Under the pieces are notes generated by a model that saw only the letters and a program-made list of their open reading frames with translations, had not been told where the DNA came from and did not search any database. The translations under genes were made by a program, and so were the position numbers. A stretch of 64,000 nucleotides of DNA from Rhizophagus irregularis (Eukaryota > Glomeromycota > Glomeromycetes > Glomerales > Glomeraceae), in assembly GCF_026210795.1 (NCBI RefSeq), contig NC_089433.1:496001-560000 (forward strand), read 5' to 3'. Positions 23,553-36,685 of the stretch are shown one piece after another (positions within the stretch are counted from its first letter, which is position 1; every line of letters starts with the position of its first letter).

Positions 23553-23646
23553 ATATGTTTTTCTAATTGATATTAAAAAAAACTCTTTCTTACAAATTGT
23601 TAAAAACGCTTAAAATCCGCAGTAAATATCTAACAATTTATAGAAA

Positions 23647-25800
23647 ATGTCTGGAAACGCTAAACGAGGTGGTAGAGGTGGTAGACAAACACGTAGCTCA
23701 AGCCGTAATTCCCAAGCAGGTGGAAGTAGGCCAACTAGTCCTGAAAACCAGTTCACCTTCAGTGCACCGAAGGAAACTGCTACTCATCAAGAGAGTATTT
23801 GGAAAACTTATCAAAAGAAGCCGCAACCAACTTCTGATAAAAAGATGACAGAAGCCATGGAAGCTGAACGTGCTATGGATATGGAAAAAAGTATTGTTCA
23901 AGATACTTATGGCCCAAACTCCAAATCTTCTTCTGGTAATGACAAAGGGAAAGCTACTGATAAGTCCAAGGCGGTCGCGAAAGAATTGTTACGTGACCCT
24001 CCCTTACCTCCGCAGAATATTATAAACAACGTGAATGGAACCAATAAAGTTCTGACTCTTAACAAAGAAATTCCTTCAACTCCTCATAAGGATCAACAAC
24101 AATCTGTTGTTTTGCCTAATCAGGATAAGATTAATCTGCAAGCCGATCAAGGGTCCCAGCCCATGGATGTTGATCCTAGTAATTCAAACAAAGACCCATC
24201 GATCATTACTATTGAAAAGGTTAAGGAGCACATTGCAATCGTCCCTTATGGTGAACTTCTTGGGGAAAAAACTACTAAACTTACTAAAATTAAAAAGGCT
24301 TTGAAGACGTATAATATTCAATACAACACACAATTACCTATCATTCAAATTGGTAAACAAGGAGCAAAGGTATCATTTTTGGATAAAGAAAAATTTGACC
24401 AATTTCTTAAAATGGAAATTGTTATTCAGGAGCAAAAAGAAGGTGATTCGGGTGTAGTGTTTAATGTGAAACTTCAACCTACCCCATTGAAGTCTGAGAA
24501 GGTGCCTACTACAAATGATAAGAATAGTGATATGTCACAAAATTCCAATAGTCGTACAATTCAAGTAATCGACATTCCTGCGTATAGGCAGGTACGCAAA
24601 ATTCGTGAGTCCTTTGAAGATCTTGGTGAAATTGAGAAAATTTATACACGAGGTGCTGGTCTTTACCAAGTTGCTTTCATTACGTATAAAGATGCGAATT
24701 CTATTGATTATTTCAATGAACAATGGAGCTATCATATTAATAAAGACATAGTTAGAGTTTTACCCCTGTTATTGAGCAAGAAGGAACGCGAGAAAAGGAA
24801 GCAATTCTCGTTAAGATTATCAGGTTTACATTATCAAACTAGTGGTTATGATCTTAAGGAAGTTATGACACAATGTAAAGGGAAAACTTGTTTCATCCCA
24901 GCTGTTATGATTCGTGGTAAATATCAAAGGTGTCGTTATGCTTACATTCATTTTTCTTCACAAGATGATTTGGTGGCAGCCAGACAAATGAAAATTGAAT
25001 TCAAAAAGGGTAACGCAGGTACTCGACAATTATACTGGAGTAAAGAGGAAGATCGCATTTGTAATATTTGCGGTAATCCCACTCATATGGCCAAAGACTG
25101 TACCAACAAAGATATTAACAAATCTCAATCTAAACGTTTTGTTAGTGACGCTGATAATTGGAAAAATTTGAAAAAGTCGTATGCGGATGCGGCTAAATCT
25201 AAACAAAAGCCCAGAAATAGTTCTAAATCTAATAATAATATTCCATCTGGATCACGTGATCTAGGAAAAGCTCGCAGCAATCATGATAATGATGATGACG
25301 ATAGTGAAGATTTCAATAATCATCCGATGTTTTTAAAATTCAAGGAACAAATTATTAGCACTATAAGAAAGGTGGAAGACAAAATGCTTAAAATGGAATC
25401 ACTCATTGGTGACACTGGCAAGCAAATTAGTGAAGTTGTTACTGCACAACAAGCACTTAAATGTGATAAAGCGCATCCGGTCCCAACTAGTACGAAAAAG
25501 AAAAATCAACAATCTGTTTCTGGTGCAGAAGTTAAAGCAGCGAAAAAACGCTGTAAAAGTGACTCTGAATCAAGTGAAGATGAAGATGAACTAGCAAATA
25601 AATCCGTTCTTCAATCACAACAATTTCAGAAATCTGATCAAAATATCCAAAGCATTGTTGCACAACAAAAACAAATACAAGAAAACCACAAGGAAACTAA
25701 ATCCTTACTTTCATCACTTTACAACATATTAGCTGGCGGCCCTTCAGCTTCATCATTATTGGGGGATAATGATGAAGTTTTTGATGATTCTGTCGTATAA
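23647..25800 (+). CDS. LINE ORF1 protein (RRM-like domain and CCHC zinc knuckle), 717 aa
   Basis: This is the RNA-binding ORF1 product of the LINE, expected to coat the transcript and form the RNP. The N-terminal about 190 residues are low complexity (GGRGGRQTRSSSRNS at the start). An RRM-like segment lies around residues 300-375 (IQVIDIPAYRQVRKIRESF, then YQVAFITYKDANSIDYF). A zinc knuckle CNICGNPTHMAKDC sits near residue 477. The C-terminus is charged and predicted coiled-coil, including an acidic/serine tract (SDSESSEDEDE). The ATG lies 78 bp inside the element, and the stop is 9 bp before the ORF2 start. The frame is intact throughout, unlike ORF2. Confidence 0.88.
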   Translation: MSGNAKRGGRGGRQTRSSSRNSQAGGSRPTSPENQFTFSAPKETATHQESIWKTYQKKPQPTSDKKMTEAMEAERAMDMEKSIVQDTYGPNSKSSSGNDKGKATDKSKAVAKELLRDPPLPPQNIINNVNGTNKVLTLNKEIPSTPHKDQQQSVVLPNQDKINLQADQGSQPMDVDPSNSNKDPSIITIEKVKEHIAIVPYGELLGEKTTKLTKIKKALKTYNIQYNTQLPIIQIGKQGAKVSFLDKEKFDQFLKMEIVIQEQKEGDSGVVFNVKLQPTPLKSEKVPTTNDKNSDMSQNSNSRTIQVIDIPAYRQVRKIRESFEDLGEIEKIYTRGAGLYQVAFITYKDANSIDYFNEQWSYHINKDIVRVLPLLLSKKEREKRKQFSLRLSGLHYQTSGYDLKEVMTQCKGKTCFIPAVMIRGKYQRCRYAYIHFSSQDDLVAARQMKIEFKKGNAGTRQLYWSKEEDRICNICGNPTHMAKDCTNKDINKSQSKRFVSDADNWKNLKKSYADAAKSKQKPRNSSKSNNNIPSGSRDLGKARSNHDNDDDDSEDFNNHPMFLKFKEQIISTIRKVEDKMLKMESLIGDTGKQISEVVTAQQALKCDKAHPVPTSTKKKNQQSVSGAEVKAAKKRCKSDSESSEDEDELANKSVLQSQQFQKSDQNIQSIVAQQKQIQENHKETKSLLSSLYNILAGGPSASSLLGDNDEVFDDSVV

Positions 25801-25809
25801 TTATTTTTA

Positions 25810-28800
25810 ATGATGAACAATAATATAATATCTCCCTCTAGTTCGACTTCTCAACAACAAAAAAATTTCCCCCAAATAGAAAATAACAATCCATTAATTA
25901 CTAAAAATTTTTTAAAAAATTCTTCAATAACGAAAATAGCTACTACGAATATTCGTACCCTTAGTAAAGACAAATTAATTTTCACGTTAGATGCGATGAA
26001 AAACAATGATATTGACATATATGGATTAGCCAAGACTAATCTTTCTTATAGACAATCGAAAATATGGCAACAACAATTTGGTTTCCATGGTTATTTTGAT
26101 TATTCACAACAAGGGGGTAAAGGTCAAGGTGTAGGAATTATCGTTAGCAATAAATACGATATTTTTGTTCATAAAGCGGTTGGTCATAAAGGCCGTGTTA
26201 TATATCTAGACTTAAATTTTAGTCAAAAGAAAAATGTTAGGTTAATTCAGGTGTACATTAACGCTAATAAAAAAGAAAGACCACAAATTGAGGAGCTATA
26301 TCAATATATTGAAAATACTATCGATGATGCGAAAAACAAGAATATGGAAATAATCATTATGGGTGATTTCAATATTAATTATAGAAAATATTTGATGGCA
26401 TTTGTTAATAATAGATGGTATTTCAAATTGTTCAAAATGCTAGAAAACAGACACCTCTTAGATACAATTCCAATATTTAATGAAGATGACGAAAATATAT
26501 ATACTTATATTCCGCCTAATGATTCTAATGAAAAATCAAGAATAGATTATATTTGGGCTTCATTACCAATACTTGGCCAAAGTTTGAATAGTACTGTAAT
26601 AGAAAATGATCATTTTACAACTAATCATAATACTGTCACTTTATCGCTTGATACACAATTATTTATAGGAAAAACATTACCTAAGATTAACAAAAGTAAA
26701 AAGAAAATAACTCGTACTGTGTTTTTATATGATGAAATGGATCAGGAAGATGATGAATTTACATGGGATAATTTCCGTTGTAAACGGTCGAATATCAAGC
26801 ACGAAAAGATGATAAAATTCAACCACCAAATGTAATTATTAAATATTAAGAACGAACAAATTAATTATGGATTGGCGTAGATGGATAAATAATTAGCCGA
26901 AAAGGATAAACATTTAGGAAGAGTAATAGGAATCCCATAATTTTTACGAACTCAAATTTTTAGTGATATATAAACTAAGTGATATCTATAATGTTGATAA
27001 ACATTTAGGAAGAGTAATGATCTACATGATGTAATATTTATTGAATGATTGACAAGGAACCAATAGGATAAATAGAGTCGATCAATTGCGGCTTAGCAAT
27101 CTTTAACAATAAGAACGATAAGAAAGAATAATTATAAGTCACAAAAGATAGATTATAAGCAAAACACATAAAGCGAATTAAAAGAACATATAAAATAATG
27201 TCAGAAAGATTAAAGAACACAAAATAATGTAAAAGATAATATAAAAAGATAGTATAAAGATGGAACGTAAAAGATAATATATTAAAAAGATAGCATATTA
27301 AAAGATAGCATATTAAAAGATAGCGTATTTAAAATATAGATAGTATATTAGAAAAATAGTTCAAAGATAATATGTAAAAAGAACATAAAAGATAGTATAT
27401 AGACAGAATAGAAAGTAGCATAAAAATTGTATATATAGAGAGCGGAATTCAAAGTAATTCCATAGTTCTCATCCACAGAACTCAATAAAAATATAAGTTT
27501 CATTTAATTATTTGTTAATGAAGTATAATTTTAATTAAAGGTAATAGGTTCGCCCTAAACTTTAATTAATGTTCGCTTAATTAATTTTAATTGAATAAAA
27601 ATGGAAATTTTAAGATGAATTAAATGTACACTTTTGAAAAGTAATAATTCGTAGCGAGAGCTATCGAAGTTTGAAATTAAAGGTAAAAGTGGATATAATT
27701 TGGGGAAAATTTAGAGAAGTAAATTTTATTTTATATCGTTTAATGTTTTATATTACTAATGCTATTTACGTTGTGAACTAAGAATGTTGTCGTTATATGT
27801 TGTTGTATGTTGTTCGTTGATTATGTTGTTTGTTAATTATGCCGTTGATTATTTGCTTGTTCGTTTAATCGTTCGTCCGTTCGTTTATTCGTTCGTTCGA
27901 CCATGAGAATGCCCGTTCGATGTGGCAACTCTGTAAATTGATGACAGAGGGAATTGGGGATCTCACCGTGCTGGTTTGGATCATGAAATCGAAAGACTTA
28001 AACTAAAGGATCGATCGATCACAAAAAGAAAACATGTTGATCATGTGTGGGATTCTCTTAGACAACTTATCATGAAATCTGCTAATGAAAATATAAAAAA
28101 CAAAAAAGTTATAAAACAGAAAATCAAATGTGCTCCTGAGAAAAAGTTGTCCGTTTACTTTGACTTAAGATATATTATTAATCGTATTCAAGAAATCCGC
28201 TCATGTATCACAGGATTAAGAAACTATCCAAATCAGGAAACGATCGACAAATGGATTAATTATCAAAACACGATAATTAAACTAAAAGACAAGTACGAGT
28301 TAGTTACTTCTGATACTAGTTTTAATTTCTTAAATAATGATCAGTTCCATAGTTATCTTGACGAACTTAATGAAATTAGAAAACAATTGAGAATTGTTTT
28401 TAAACTTAAACTTAACATTATAGAACAAGAACAAATTATTTCTAACATCAAAAAGCGATGTGATAATTATAAAGATGATCAAGGGAGAATGATTCAATCT
28501 ATTACAGAAAAAGAAATGGTTTCTATTTCAATTGAAAAAATTTATAAGAAAGATCATAATGGTAATGAAGTTTTAATTACAGATGAGAATCAGGTGATGG
28601 AAGAAACAAATTGTCATTTTCAAACAGTAGCGGGCTCTGTTAATAGAAAGAAACCAATACAAGGCAGATGGAAAGAACAATATAAACCACAGCCTCATAT
28701 TAACGAAAATATATATTCTAGTATTATGGATGCTCCATCTTATGATGAATGGTTAGATATTATTCGACAACTATCTAATGGAAAAGTGACAGGACCTTCA

Positions 28801-31800
28801 GGCGTGTCGAATGAAATGTTGAAACATCTAAGTGATGATTGTAATCATATTTTATATTATTTAATTTGTAAGATTATAGAATTGGGATATTTACCAAAAC
28901 AATGGAAAGAAGCGACGGTCTTTCCTATTGCTAAACCTAAACCCTTTAATTGTGAATTATCAAACTCTCACCCTATTACTCTTTTAGAAACCACTTGAAA
29001 AGCACTCATTTCTTTGCTAAATCGTCGTTTAGCAATTATTTTGAAAGATAATAACGTATTAAAGGCAAACCAATTCGCAGGTCTGCCTAAACAATCAACA
29101 TTTGAACCGATAAGGATTATGAACAAAGTTATTCAAGATTCAATCGATAATAATAATGAATTATGGATACTCTCTTAGGATATGGGAAAGGCCTATGATC
29201 GTGTGAACATCTTTCAACTCAAAAAAGCGATGGATAGAATTAAAATTCCTAACGATTTTTCATCCTTCATTTTAGAACTTTTTAAAGATAGAAAAAATCA
29301 AGTAATCACTGCGTATGGAAAAACTACACCTTATGATGTTCTTACAGGAATCGATCAAGGAGAAGTTATTTCACCGTTGCTTTGGTGTATTTATTACGAT
29401 CCTCTTTTAGCAGAAATTGATAAACAACAATTGGGATATAATATTTCTTATATATCAAAATCAGTTGTTCAAGAAGAAGGTGTTCTTAATCAACAAAATG
29501 TTTCCATTATGGCGTATATGGATGATACTCAATGGATTACTGATGAAAAATCAAAATTGGAAAAAATGTTATACATCGCTGATACATTTTATCGTCTTAA
29601 CGATATTCAAATTAACAAAGAAAAGTCTGAGCTTATGATGCGGTCTACAACTGAGAAGCGTAAATATTCTCATAATTACAATAATAAAATTTCAATCAAG
29701 TTTGGTCGTGAAGAAATTAATATTAAAGCCAAACATCCACACGAACCTATGCGTATCCTGGGAGTATATTTCAATATTGAACATGATGGCAATTATTTGA
29801 TGTTCAAGATTAAAAATGAAATAGACCATTTAGTTAATCTTATGTATAAAAAGAAGATTACTGATAAACATATTTTATATATATTTAATAGAATTATCGT
29901 CCCTCGAGTTGAATACTGGTCACAAGTTATGGCTTTATCAAAAACACAAACAGAATCTTTAATTATTCCTTTTAGAAGGATGTTTAAAAACAAACTAAAA
30001 TTCGCTCGTTCAGCGCTTAACGCTATACTCGATAATCCTTATATATATGGATATAGAGATTTTTACGACAATCAACTTCAAGCCAAAATTACGGATTTTT
30101 GTATTCAACTTAACGACAATGGTCTTTTAGGAAAAGTTACTGAAATTCGTTTAAAATCCTTACAGGATCAATTATGGACATCGCGCCCATTAATAGAAAA
30201 ACTTCCTTATAATCGTGTTCCGCACACACGAAAAAATAATTATATTCTTAATATGCTTTTATTATGCTATGATAATAATATTTCGTTAGAATATTTAGAT
30301 GATAATATTTTTCCATCAATTAAAGGAGGTAAAATTCCTTTGGAAGACGTGGTAGATAATGCATATTATTCTAAACATAGGAAGAGACTTCGTGAAAAGA
30401 ATATCTTATTTTTAGATCAAATTATTTCAGGTGATAAATTTCGTTTATTGTTATGGAAAGAAATACTTATTAAGGCTTATATTCCTATTTTTTCACAACG
30501 GAAAGAAACTAAATGGTATTCAGATATTAGAAATTTAATTACTTCAGATGGTGTTCATTTGAATCATAATATAACACAATTATTTGGCGCTCGTGTTGAT
30601 AATGTGGAAGAGACTCGATCATATGATATTACTAAAAAAAATAGATCTTTAGTTGCATGTTATAATTCACAATTTAACTCTGTAGTCATTGGAAAGATTC
30701 AAGGAATAGATGAAACAAAACGACCTGTTATTAAACATTTTCATATTGATATGTCTCGATGTACCGATACACATACTTATATATATCAATGTATGGAATA
30801 TGGATGTGCTGCTAATGCATCATTATCAACTCGATCACCTTGTACGTTTTCTGCTGACTGGGAATGTTTAGTACCATTATTAACAGATTCTCAATTTGCG
30901 CCTAGTCAACTTACAAACTTAATAGAATTTAATATTTTTGACATTTTTGATTTTGCAAAAAAGAAATATGATATTATAAATCAAGCGTTAACGCAAAATC
31001 ACGTGATTTCTCCTTCTTCACAATTACAAGATAATATAATTTTAGATTTATTAGATTCTTCAACTTCAAGAAATGACTTGTTAACTATACAACGAACATT
31101 AGCTCCTTTTGACAATAACAATTATTATATTTTTGAATTTTACACTGATGGATCTTTAATCGAATTAGGTACTGAGCAGTGTAGTATCAGTTGCGCCTTC
31201 GCTCAGATTAGTGATTTGTTTGATATACCTCATGTCGAATTTTATTCTACTATTGATAAATGGCCTTCTGCATATAGAGGAGAATTGTTAGCTGTTCTTT
31301 TAGCATTAAGCGTTGTTCCAAAAAATAGTAAAGTTAGAATTAACACAGACTCGCTTAACGTGATTACTCAATTTGAAAAATTGAAGAAGTCAAGATTTTC
31401 TCAAACCTCACGTGAATACTTTAAGGCTAATAATAATTTCTTATGGGCTATTTTATGTAGAATCATATTAACATTGAACTTGCATGTGGAAATGTTTAAG
31501 GTTGTTGCTCATGGTGATGATATGGGTAATAATTATGTAGATAATTTGGCGAAAATTGCACATACTGATCAAGATCGCTATATAGTTTTACGACAGAATG
31601 CTTGTATGATGAAAGTTCTTCCTTGTTGGAATGGAATTATTATTGAAAATAAGCTGCGCTCATTTTTGAAAAATATATGCAACTACAAAGGTTTAGAAAA
31701 ATTTATTAATTTGAATAGAAATTCTAAATATCGCACGCTAGAAGTCGACTGGACATCCACATTTAGTTGTTTAAATTGTGACATAAATAACAATGAAACT

Positions 31801-32460
31801 TCTGTTTCTTCTTCTAAAACGAAAGCTCAAAAAGTTCACTTGTTAATTGAAGAAATTCCTACAATTGAACAGATGAAGAAATCATTGTTTGACTTATATG
31901 ATGGTTGGATGTGCCCTATATGTGGTCTACAAGACGAAACCTTTAATCATGTCTGGACGTGTAGTGGTTATTATGATATTATTAACAACATTCGAGATAA
32001 GACTATTGATCATCTCTTAACTTGGATATTAGAATATAATGATAATATACAAGATTTTAATGCTCTTATGGCACTTGATATATGGGATATATCTTATGAT
32101 CCTAACGTGTTTACTTTTATTGACTTGATTAAAGGTATTATACCTATGTCACTTTCAGAATTATTGAATTCCTGGACTACAAAGAAAAATGTTGTTGATG
32201 TTTTGGTTCAAATGAGACAGTTTATTTTTAATGCTATATTCGAAGAAGTTTGGATTCCAAGGTGTTCGCATTTGAAGGAATTTGAACATTCTATAGGATT
32301 AACTAAAAAGAAAAAATTAGAATTCAAAAGCGTTCGTTCATTACCTAGTAATAATAGTAGTTATACTAATAATATTCATTATGATTCTTTAGATAGTGTT
32401 AGGAATTACATTTATTTTGGTAAAAATATAATAGAATTTTATACTAATCTTACTTCGTAG
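25810..32460 (+). pseudogene. LINE ORF2: APE endonuclease, reverse transcriptase, RNase H; broken by a solo LTR and two stops
   Basis: The endonuclease segment (25810-26778) keeps IIMGDFNINY and SRIDYIWA. It shows LAKTNL where the family has a catalytic Glu (usually ETN), and TNHN where it has DHN. The reading resumes after the LTR at 27970 (AGLDHEIERLKL). RT motifs follow: GKVTGPSGVSNEML, MGKAYDRVN, GIDQGEVISPLL and YMDD (about 29517). RNase H residues are present in FYTDGS (about 31138), RGELLA, NTDSLN and NYVDNLAK. A C-terminal zinc motif CPICG...FNHVWTC lies near 31912. TGA at 28996-28998 and TAG at 29176-29178 interrupt the frame, with no frameshift between them. The protein cannot be made intact. 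Confidence 0.9.
26779..27965. mobile_element. Solo LTR (1187 bp) inserted in LINE ORF2
   Basis: The insertion begins TGTAAACGG and ends GATCTCA, the standard TG...CA of LTRs. It is flanked by CCGT at 26775-26778 and 27966-27969. Removing it together with one CCGT restores continuous LINE reading (WDNFR joined to AGLDHE). No internal retrotransposon genes are present, so this is a recombination-derived solo LTR. It contains degenerate AAAAGATAGCATATT repeats (27230-27400) and a GTTCGTTCG tract (27845-27900). Confidence 0.88.
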
Positions 32461-32775
32461 CGCCATCGTAGATTTTAGTAGTTTGATTTATATAATTTTA
32501 TAGGGTCAATTTTACTTTCTTCTGCAGGGCGGGCTTCAACTTACCAAGTTTCGGCTAGTGTATGGGAGGTAGTGGGTTAATTAAAGAAATGGTTTTTAGG
32601 TGTAGTTGGTTATATCTTTAATAGTTTCGTATTTAATTGCCCCACCGTCGAAGTAGATTCTTCTGATAGTTTAGTTCATTTTTTTATTTTACTTCTTCAT
32701 TTCTGATATGTTTATAAAATTTGTATTCGCTAACTATTACTGTTCAATAAAAATAAAAAATATGTTTTTCTAATT

Positions 32776-34806
32776 AAGCAACAATTTTTTTTTTAATTCT
32801 ACAAGTAATAAAATTTGACAGGAGATTTTTTTTAAGGTTCAAATGCTGTAATGATGGCTTTATAATATTATAGATTAAGCACATTATTAGACAAATAAAA
32901 AAAAATTTAACATTATACTAATTAAAAAAATAAATTTAGTAATTATTATTATAAATCTCGTATAATTAGATTTGTCTCTATTAATAAGATTTGGTTACAA
33001 ATAATTAGGCAAGTAAATAAAATTATTTATTTTCCATGAAAAAAATTATATTAAATTCTTTTGATTATTATTGTTAGAAAGAAAATTACATCAAAACTTT
33101 CCACTAAAAAAAAAATAAAAAATAAAATTTTCGTTAAAAGGAAATTTTTTTTGTTCTACCTAATGATAATAATATTGATATAATTGTGAGTATTCAAGTA
33201 AAAGACTCATTTAATACCATGATTTATAGCCGTTTCAAAATGAAGGAGTGTATCAAAAAAATGATTACGGAGTTGAACCCAAAAAATTCAATTTTGGAAA
33301 AATAGTAAACTTAAAAACTGGAGTTTTTTTTGATTTCTCAACTTGAAATACCTCTTTTTTTTTCTAAAAACACTGGGAAATCTCGGGTTTTTGAAATATT
33401 TAAAAAAGTATTTTTTTTTTTGGTGAATATTTTAGCGTATATTAAAGTACTAATATTATAATTATTATTGAAATTATTGTTTTAATTTAGATAAGCCTTA
33501 AAAAGAAAAAACTAATAAAAGATGCTCTTCTTTCTACATAATTTCATTATTCTAAAAGGAATAATATAATAGTGAATTTTTTTTCGGTAATGGTAATTAT
33601 TACGTACACTTTACTTAAGTTAATCATTATTTTCATAGTAATTTCAGTGATTAAGATTATGTATTATATCCTTTCAGGTACAAAAAGAATAAATAGAAGT
33701 CAAAATGTTAATAAATCCATAATTATGTATGTACAGTATGTACTTTATTTATATGATAAAAGCTTTATAAAATTCAAATGATATATATATTGGGAATTGA
33801 TATCCATGAAAGGCTCATATTTACAGAGTTTTTACAGAAATAACGGTAAAATTTTTTGTAGGGAGATTGTCTTTTTTAAAAACATTTATTAATATTTTTA
33901 TGATTTGTCAATACAAGAAACATTTACTATTTGAGCATAATTTTTACACTTTATTCATTCTTAATTTTTTACGCCTCATGGAAGATACAATTGTCATGGT
34001 TTCACGATATAAAGATAAAATATCGTAAAATAAAAACATAAATAGATTTTCTTTTTGTTTAAATTTACACAATCTAAAATTGCATAATAACATTTTCAAA
34101 ATTATTATTGATTCACGGATATGCAACAAATTTACGATCCTTCAATGTTGGTCACCTTCGTAATAATAACTACTCTATACGGATATTATGGAATACCTTA
34201 CATTTCTTTCATTTACCATATTTACTAGACAAGGTTCATTTAACTAATCATAAAATATTATTATTAATCGAAAAATTATTTTCCTATCATAATGACAAAA
34301 AAAGCTTATGTTAAAAATGAGCAAGCGTCATCATCTAGCTTTTATTATCGTTTAATTAAAATAAATTTCTTAAAATTTTTCATTCAAACTAAATTTATTT
34401 TACTATTTTATTTTTGAAAAAAAAATTATATGATGTATACATTACCGAAACAATAATACTGAAAATACGAAGTAAAATTATTTTTTACTTGAACTTTACA
34501 AAACGTACGAAGCATTTGTCTAAATTTGGACCTGAATCTCCATCATTTTAACCATTTCGGGTTAGATCTTTTTATGATGATCAGCAGCATTTCTTTGTCA
34601 CAAAATCACAAAAATAGTAATGTTTGTATAAAATAGTTGTACAAATAGTAATTAATACAAATGTGCGCAATTATTGAATTTTGTTCAATTCATAATTTTT
34701 TTTTTCTTTTGCTTTTAATAATTCTGAAATTTACTTCGAGTAAGACGTAGTTATTTATTTATATAACTAAAATTAAAATTATAATTCACAACTAAAATTA
34801 ATTAAT
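32776..34806. other. AT-rich spacer upstream of the kinase gene, nothing supported
   Basis: Long A/T homopolymer runs and short frames without coding character. The 5' regulatory region of the kinase gene would be at its right end. Confidence 0.5.
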
Positions 34807-36685
34807 ATGGATGAAAAGCCAAAAAATTTATGGAAGAAAGTTGATCATAGTAAATATCAGGTAATAACACTTTAATATTTTTAAGAATTATAATTATTTA
34901 TTGAATTTTTATAGTTAAAAATATTAATAATTTTTTGTCTATTAAAAGAGACATGTTACAATTTCTACTATTGATTCAACTATTGAATCAGAAAATGTAG
35001 ATGAAAGAATAGTTTATATAGAAGATTTAGAAAAAAGAAGACAAGCATATGGAATATGTGGAGAATGTAAAGAACCTGGCACAGGAGCAGATTGGTGTCA
35101 AACTTGTAATGCTAAAAGATTTAAGGATAACTTTAAAAATTGGACTAGTGGAAATAAACATATTGATGAATTTATACAGCAATCACAACTTAATGCTGTA
35201 TATAATTTTAATTGTCTTGAATGGATACCTTTTGAAAAATTTCAAAATGTCACTTATATTGCAGAAGGTGGTTTTGGTAAGATTTATTCAGCAGAATGGC
35301 CTGAAGGACATATTGAATATTGGGATATTGAAAATCAAAAGTGGTATAGAGATAGTTATAAATATGCATTGAAAAGTTTGAATAATTCTTCTAATATATG
35401 TTCAGATTTTTTAAATGAGGTAATTTAAATTTACTTTGTCTTATATATAAGGATTGTTATTTGCATTTATTTATTAATAAAATTTTTCCTTTTTGATAAT
35501 AATCAGATTAAATCTCATCTTCAGATTCATCTTGATTTTATTGTTCCATGTTTTGGAATTACTAAAGATCCAAGTAATAAAGAGTTTATGATGGTTTTAT
35601 TTTATTGTAAAACTGGAAATTTGAGAAATTATTTAAATAAATCTAAAGATTACGTCAATTATAAATCAAAAATTGATAAATTACAACACATTACAAGAGG
35701 ACTTTTAGATATTCATAATGCTGAAAAAGTTCACAAAGATTTTCATTCAGGCAATATATTACTTGATAGGTGTTTTCCATATATAAGTGATTTAGGAATG
35801 TGTCAACCAGTAAATATAAAGCAATCAGTTAATGAAGAAGGAATTTATGGAGTATTACCATATATGGCACCAGAAGTTTTACGCGGATACCAATATACAA
35901 AAGCAGCAGATGTTTACTCATTTGGAATAATAATGAATGAATTTCTTTCTGAAGAAATTCCTTTTAATGATATTCCTCATGATGAATTTTTAGCTATTAA
36001 AATATGTAAAGGATTTAGGCCAACAATTTCTAAAGATGTACCAAAGTTATTTACAGATTTGATAATAAAATGTTGGGATGCTGAAATAAAAAATAGACCA
36101 ACCACTAAAGAATTGTATCAGATATTAACAAAATGGTATGACGAAATTATAGCTGTTAAAGATAGTGAAGATGCTAAAGATAGTGAAAATGGTGACAATA
36201 GTCAAACTAATGAAGATGGTGAAGATGGCGAAGATAGTGAAAATGGTAACAATAGTCAAAATAGTGAAATATATTTTCAAATTAAAGAGTGTGATAAAAT
36301 TAGAGAAGAAAAATTCAAAAACAGGTCAAATGAAGATAAATCCAAAAGCTTCCAAACACACCCACAAGCATTTTATACTAGTAGACTTTTAAATTTTAAA
36401 AATCTTCCAAACCCAGTAAATACTTCAGATTTATCAGATTTATCATTTTTTCAATTCAGTTCAGGTAATTAAATTTAATTTTTGTTTATCATATAATCAC
36501 TTTACATTATTTATGTTATTTTATTTTTAATAGATGCTAATTATATTGCTCAATCAACATCAGATCCAAGTAAGTATTTTCATAATTATCATTATTGTAA
36601 TTATTTTATTTACATTTGTTAACATTTAAATACTATGAATACATAATATACAGTTTCAGAATGCTTAGATTGTTTAATTAAGTGA
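34807..36685 (+). CDS. Tyrosine-kinase-like (TKL) protein kinase with N-terminal zinc motif, 5 exons
   Basis: Exons are 34807-34860, 34950-35419, 35507-36464, 36534-36569 and 36654-36685. The N-terminus (MDEKPKNLWKKV) is followed by a treble-clef-like motif CGECKEPGTG...WCQTCNAKRF, a hallmark of the amplified Rhizophagus kinases. Kinase motifs are the glycine loop GGFGKIY, the ATP-binding lysine in YALKSL, catalytic loop HKDFHSGNIL (HKD for HRD), SDLGM (DLG for DFG), LPYMAPEVLRG and DVYSFGIIMNE. Asp, Asn and Lys catalytic residues are all present, so it is probably active as a Ser/Thr-type kinase. The linker after the kinase domain repeats acidic DSENGDNSQ-like units. The last exon encodes ISECLDCLIK then TGA. 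A further exon-like block at 36759-36801 suggests a longer ancestral tail. Confidence 0.88.

Larger units (their letters stand above)
23569..32759 (+). mobile_element. Full-length non-LTR retrotransposon (LINE with APE, RT and RNase H), about 8.0 kb without its LTR insertion
   Basis: Identical ATATGTTTTTCTAATT lies immediately before the 5' end (23553-23568) and immediately after the A-rich 3' end (32760-32775). This is a 16-bp target duplication typical of target-primed reverse transcription. The element has a short 5' leader (23569-23646), ORF1, ORF2 and a 3' region of about 300 bp ending in AATAAAAATAAAAAA. The pieces on both sides of the solo LTR belong to the same ORF2. RNase H downstream of RT suggests the I/Tad-like group, as in fungal Tad elements. 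Confidence 0.9.
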
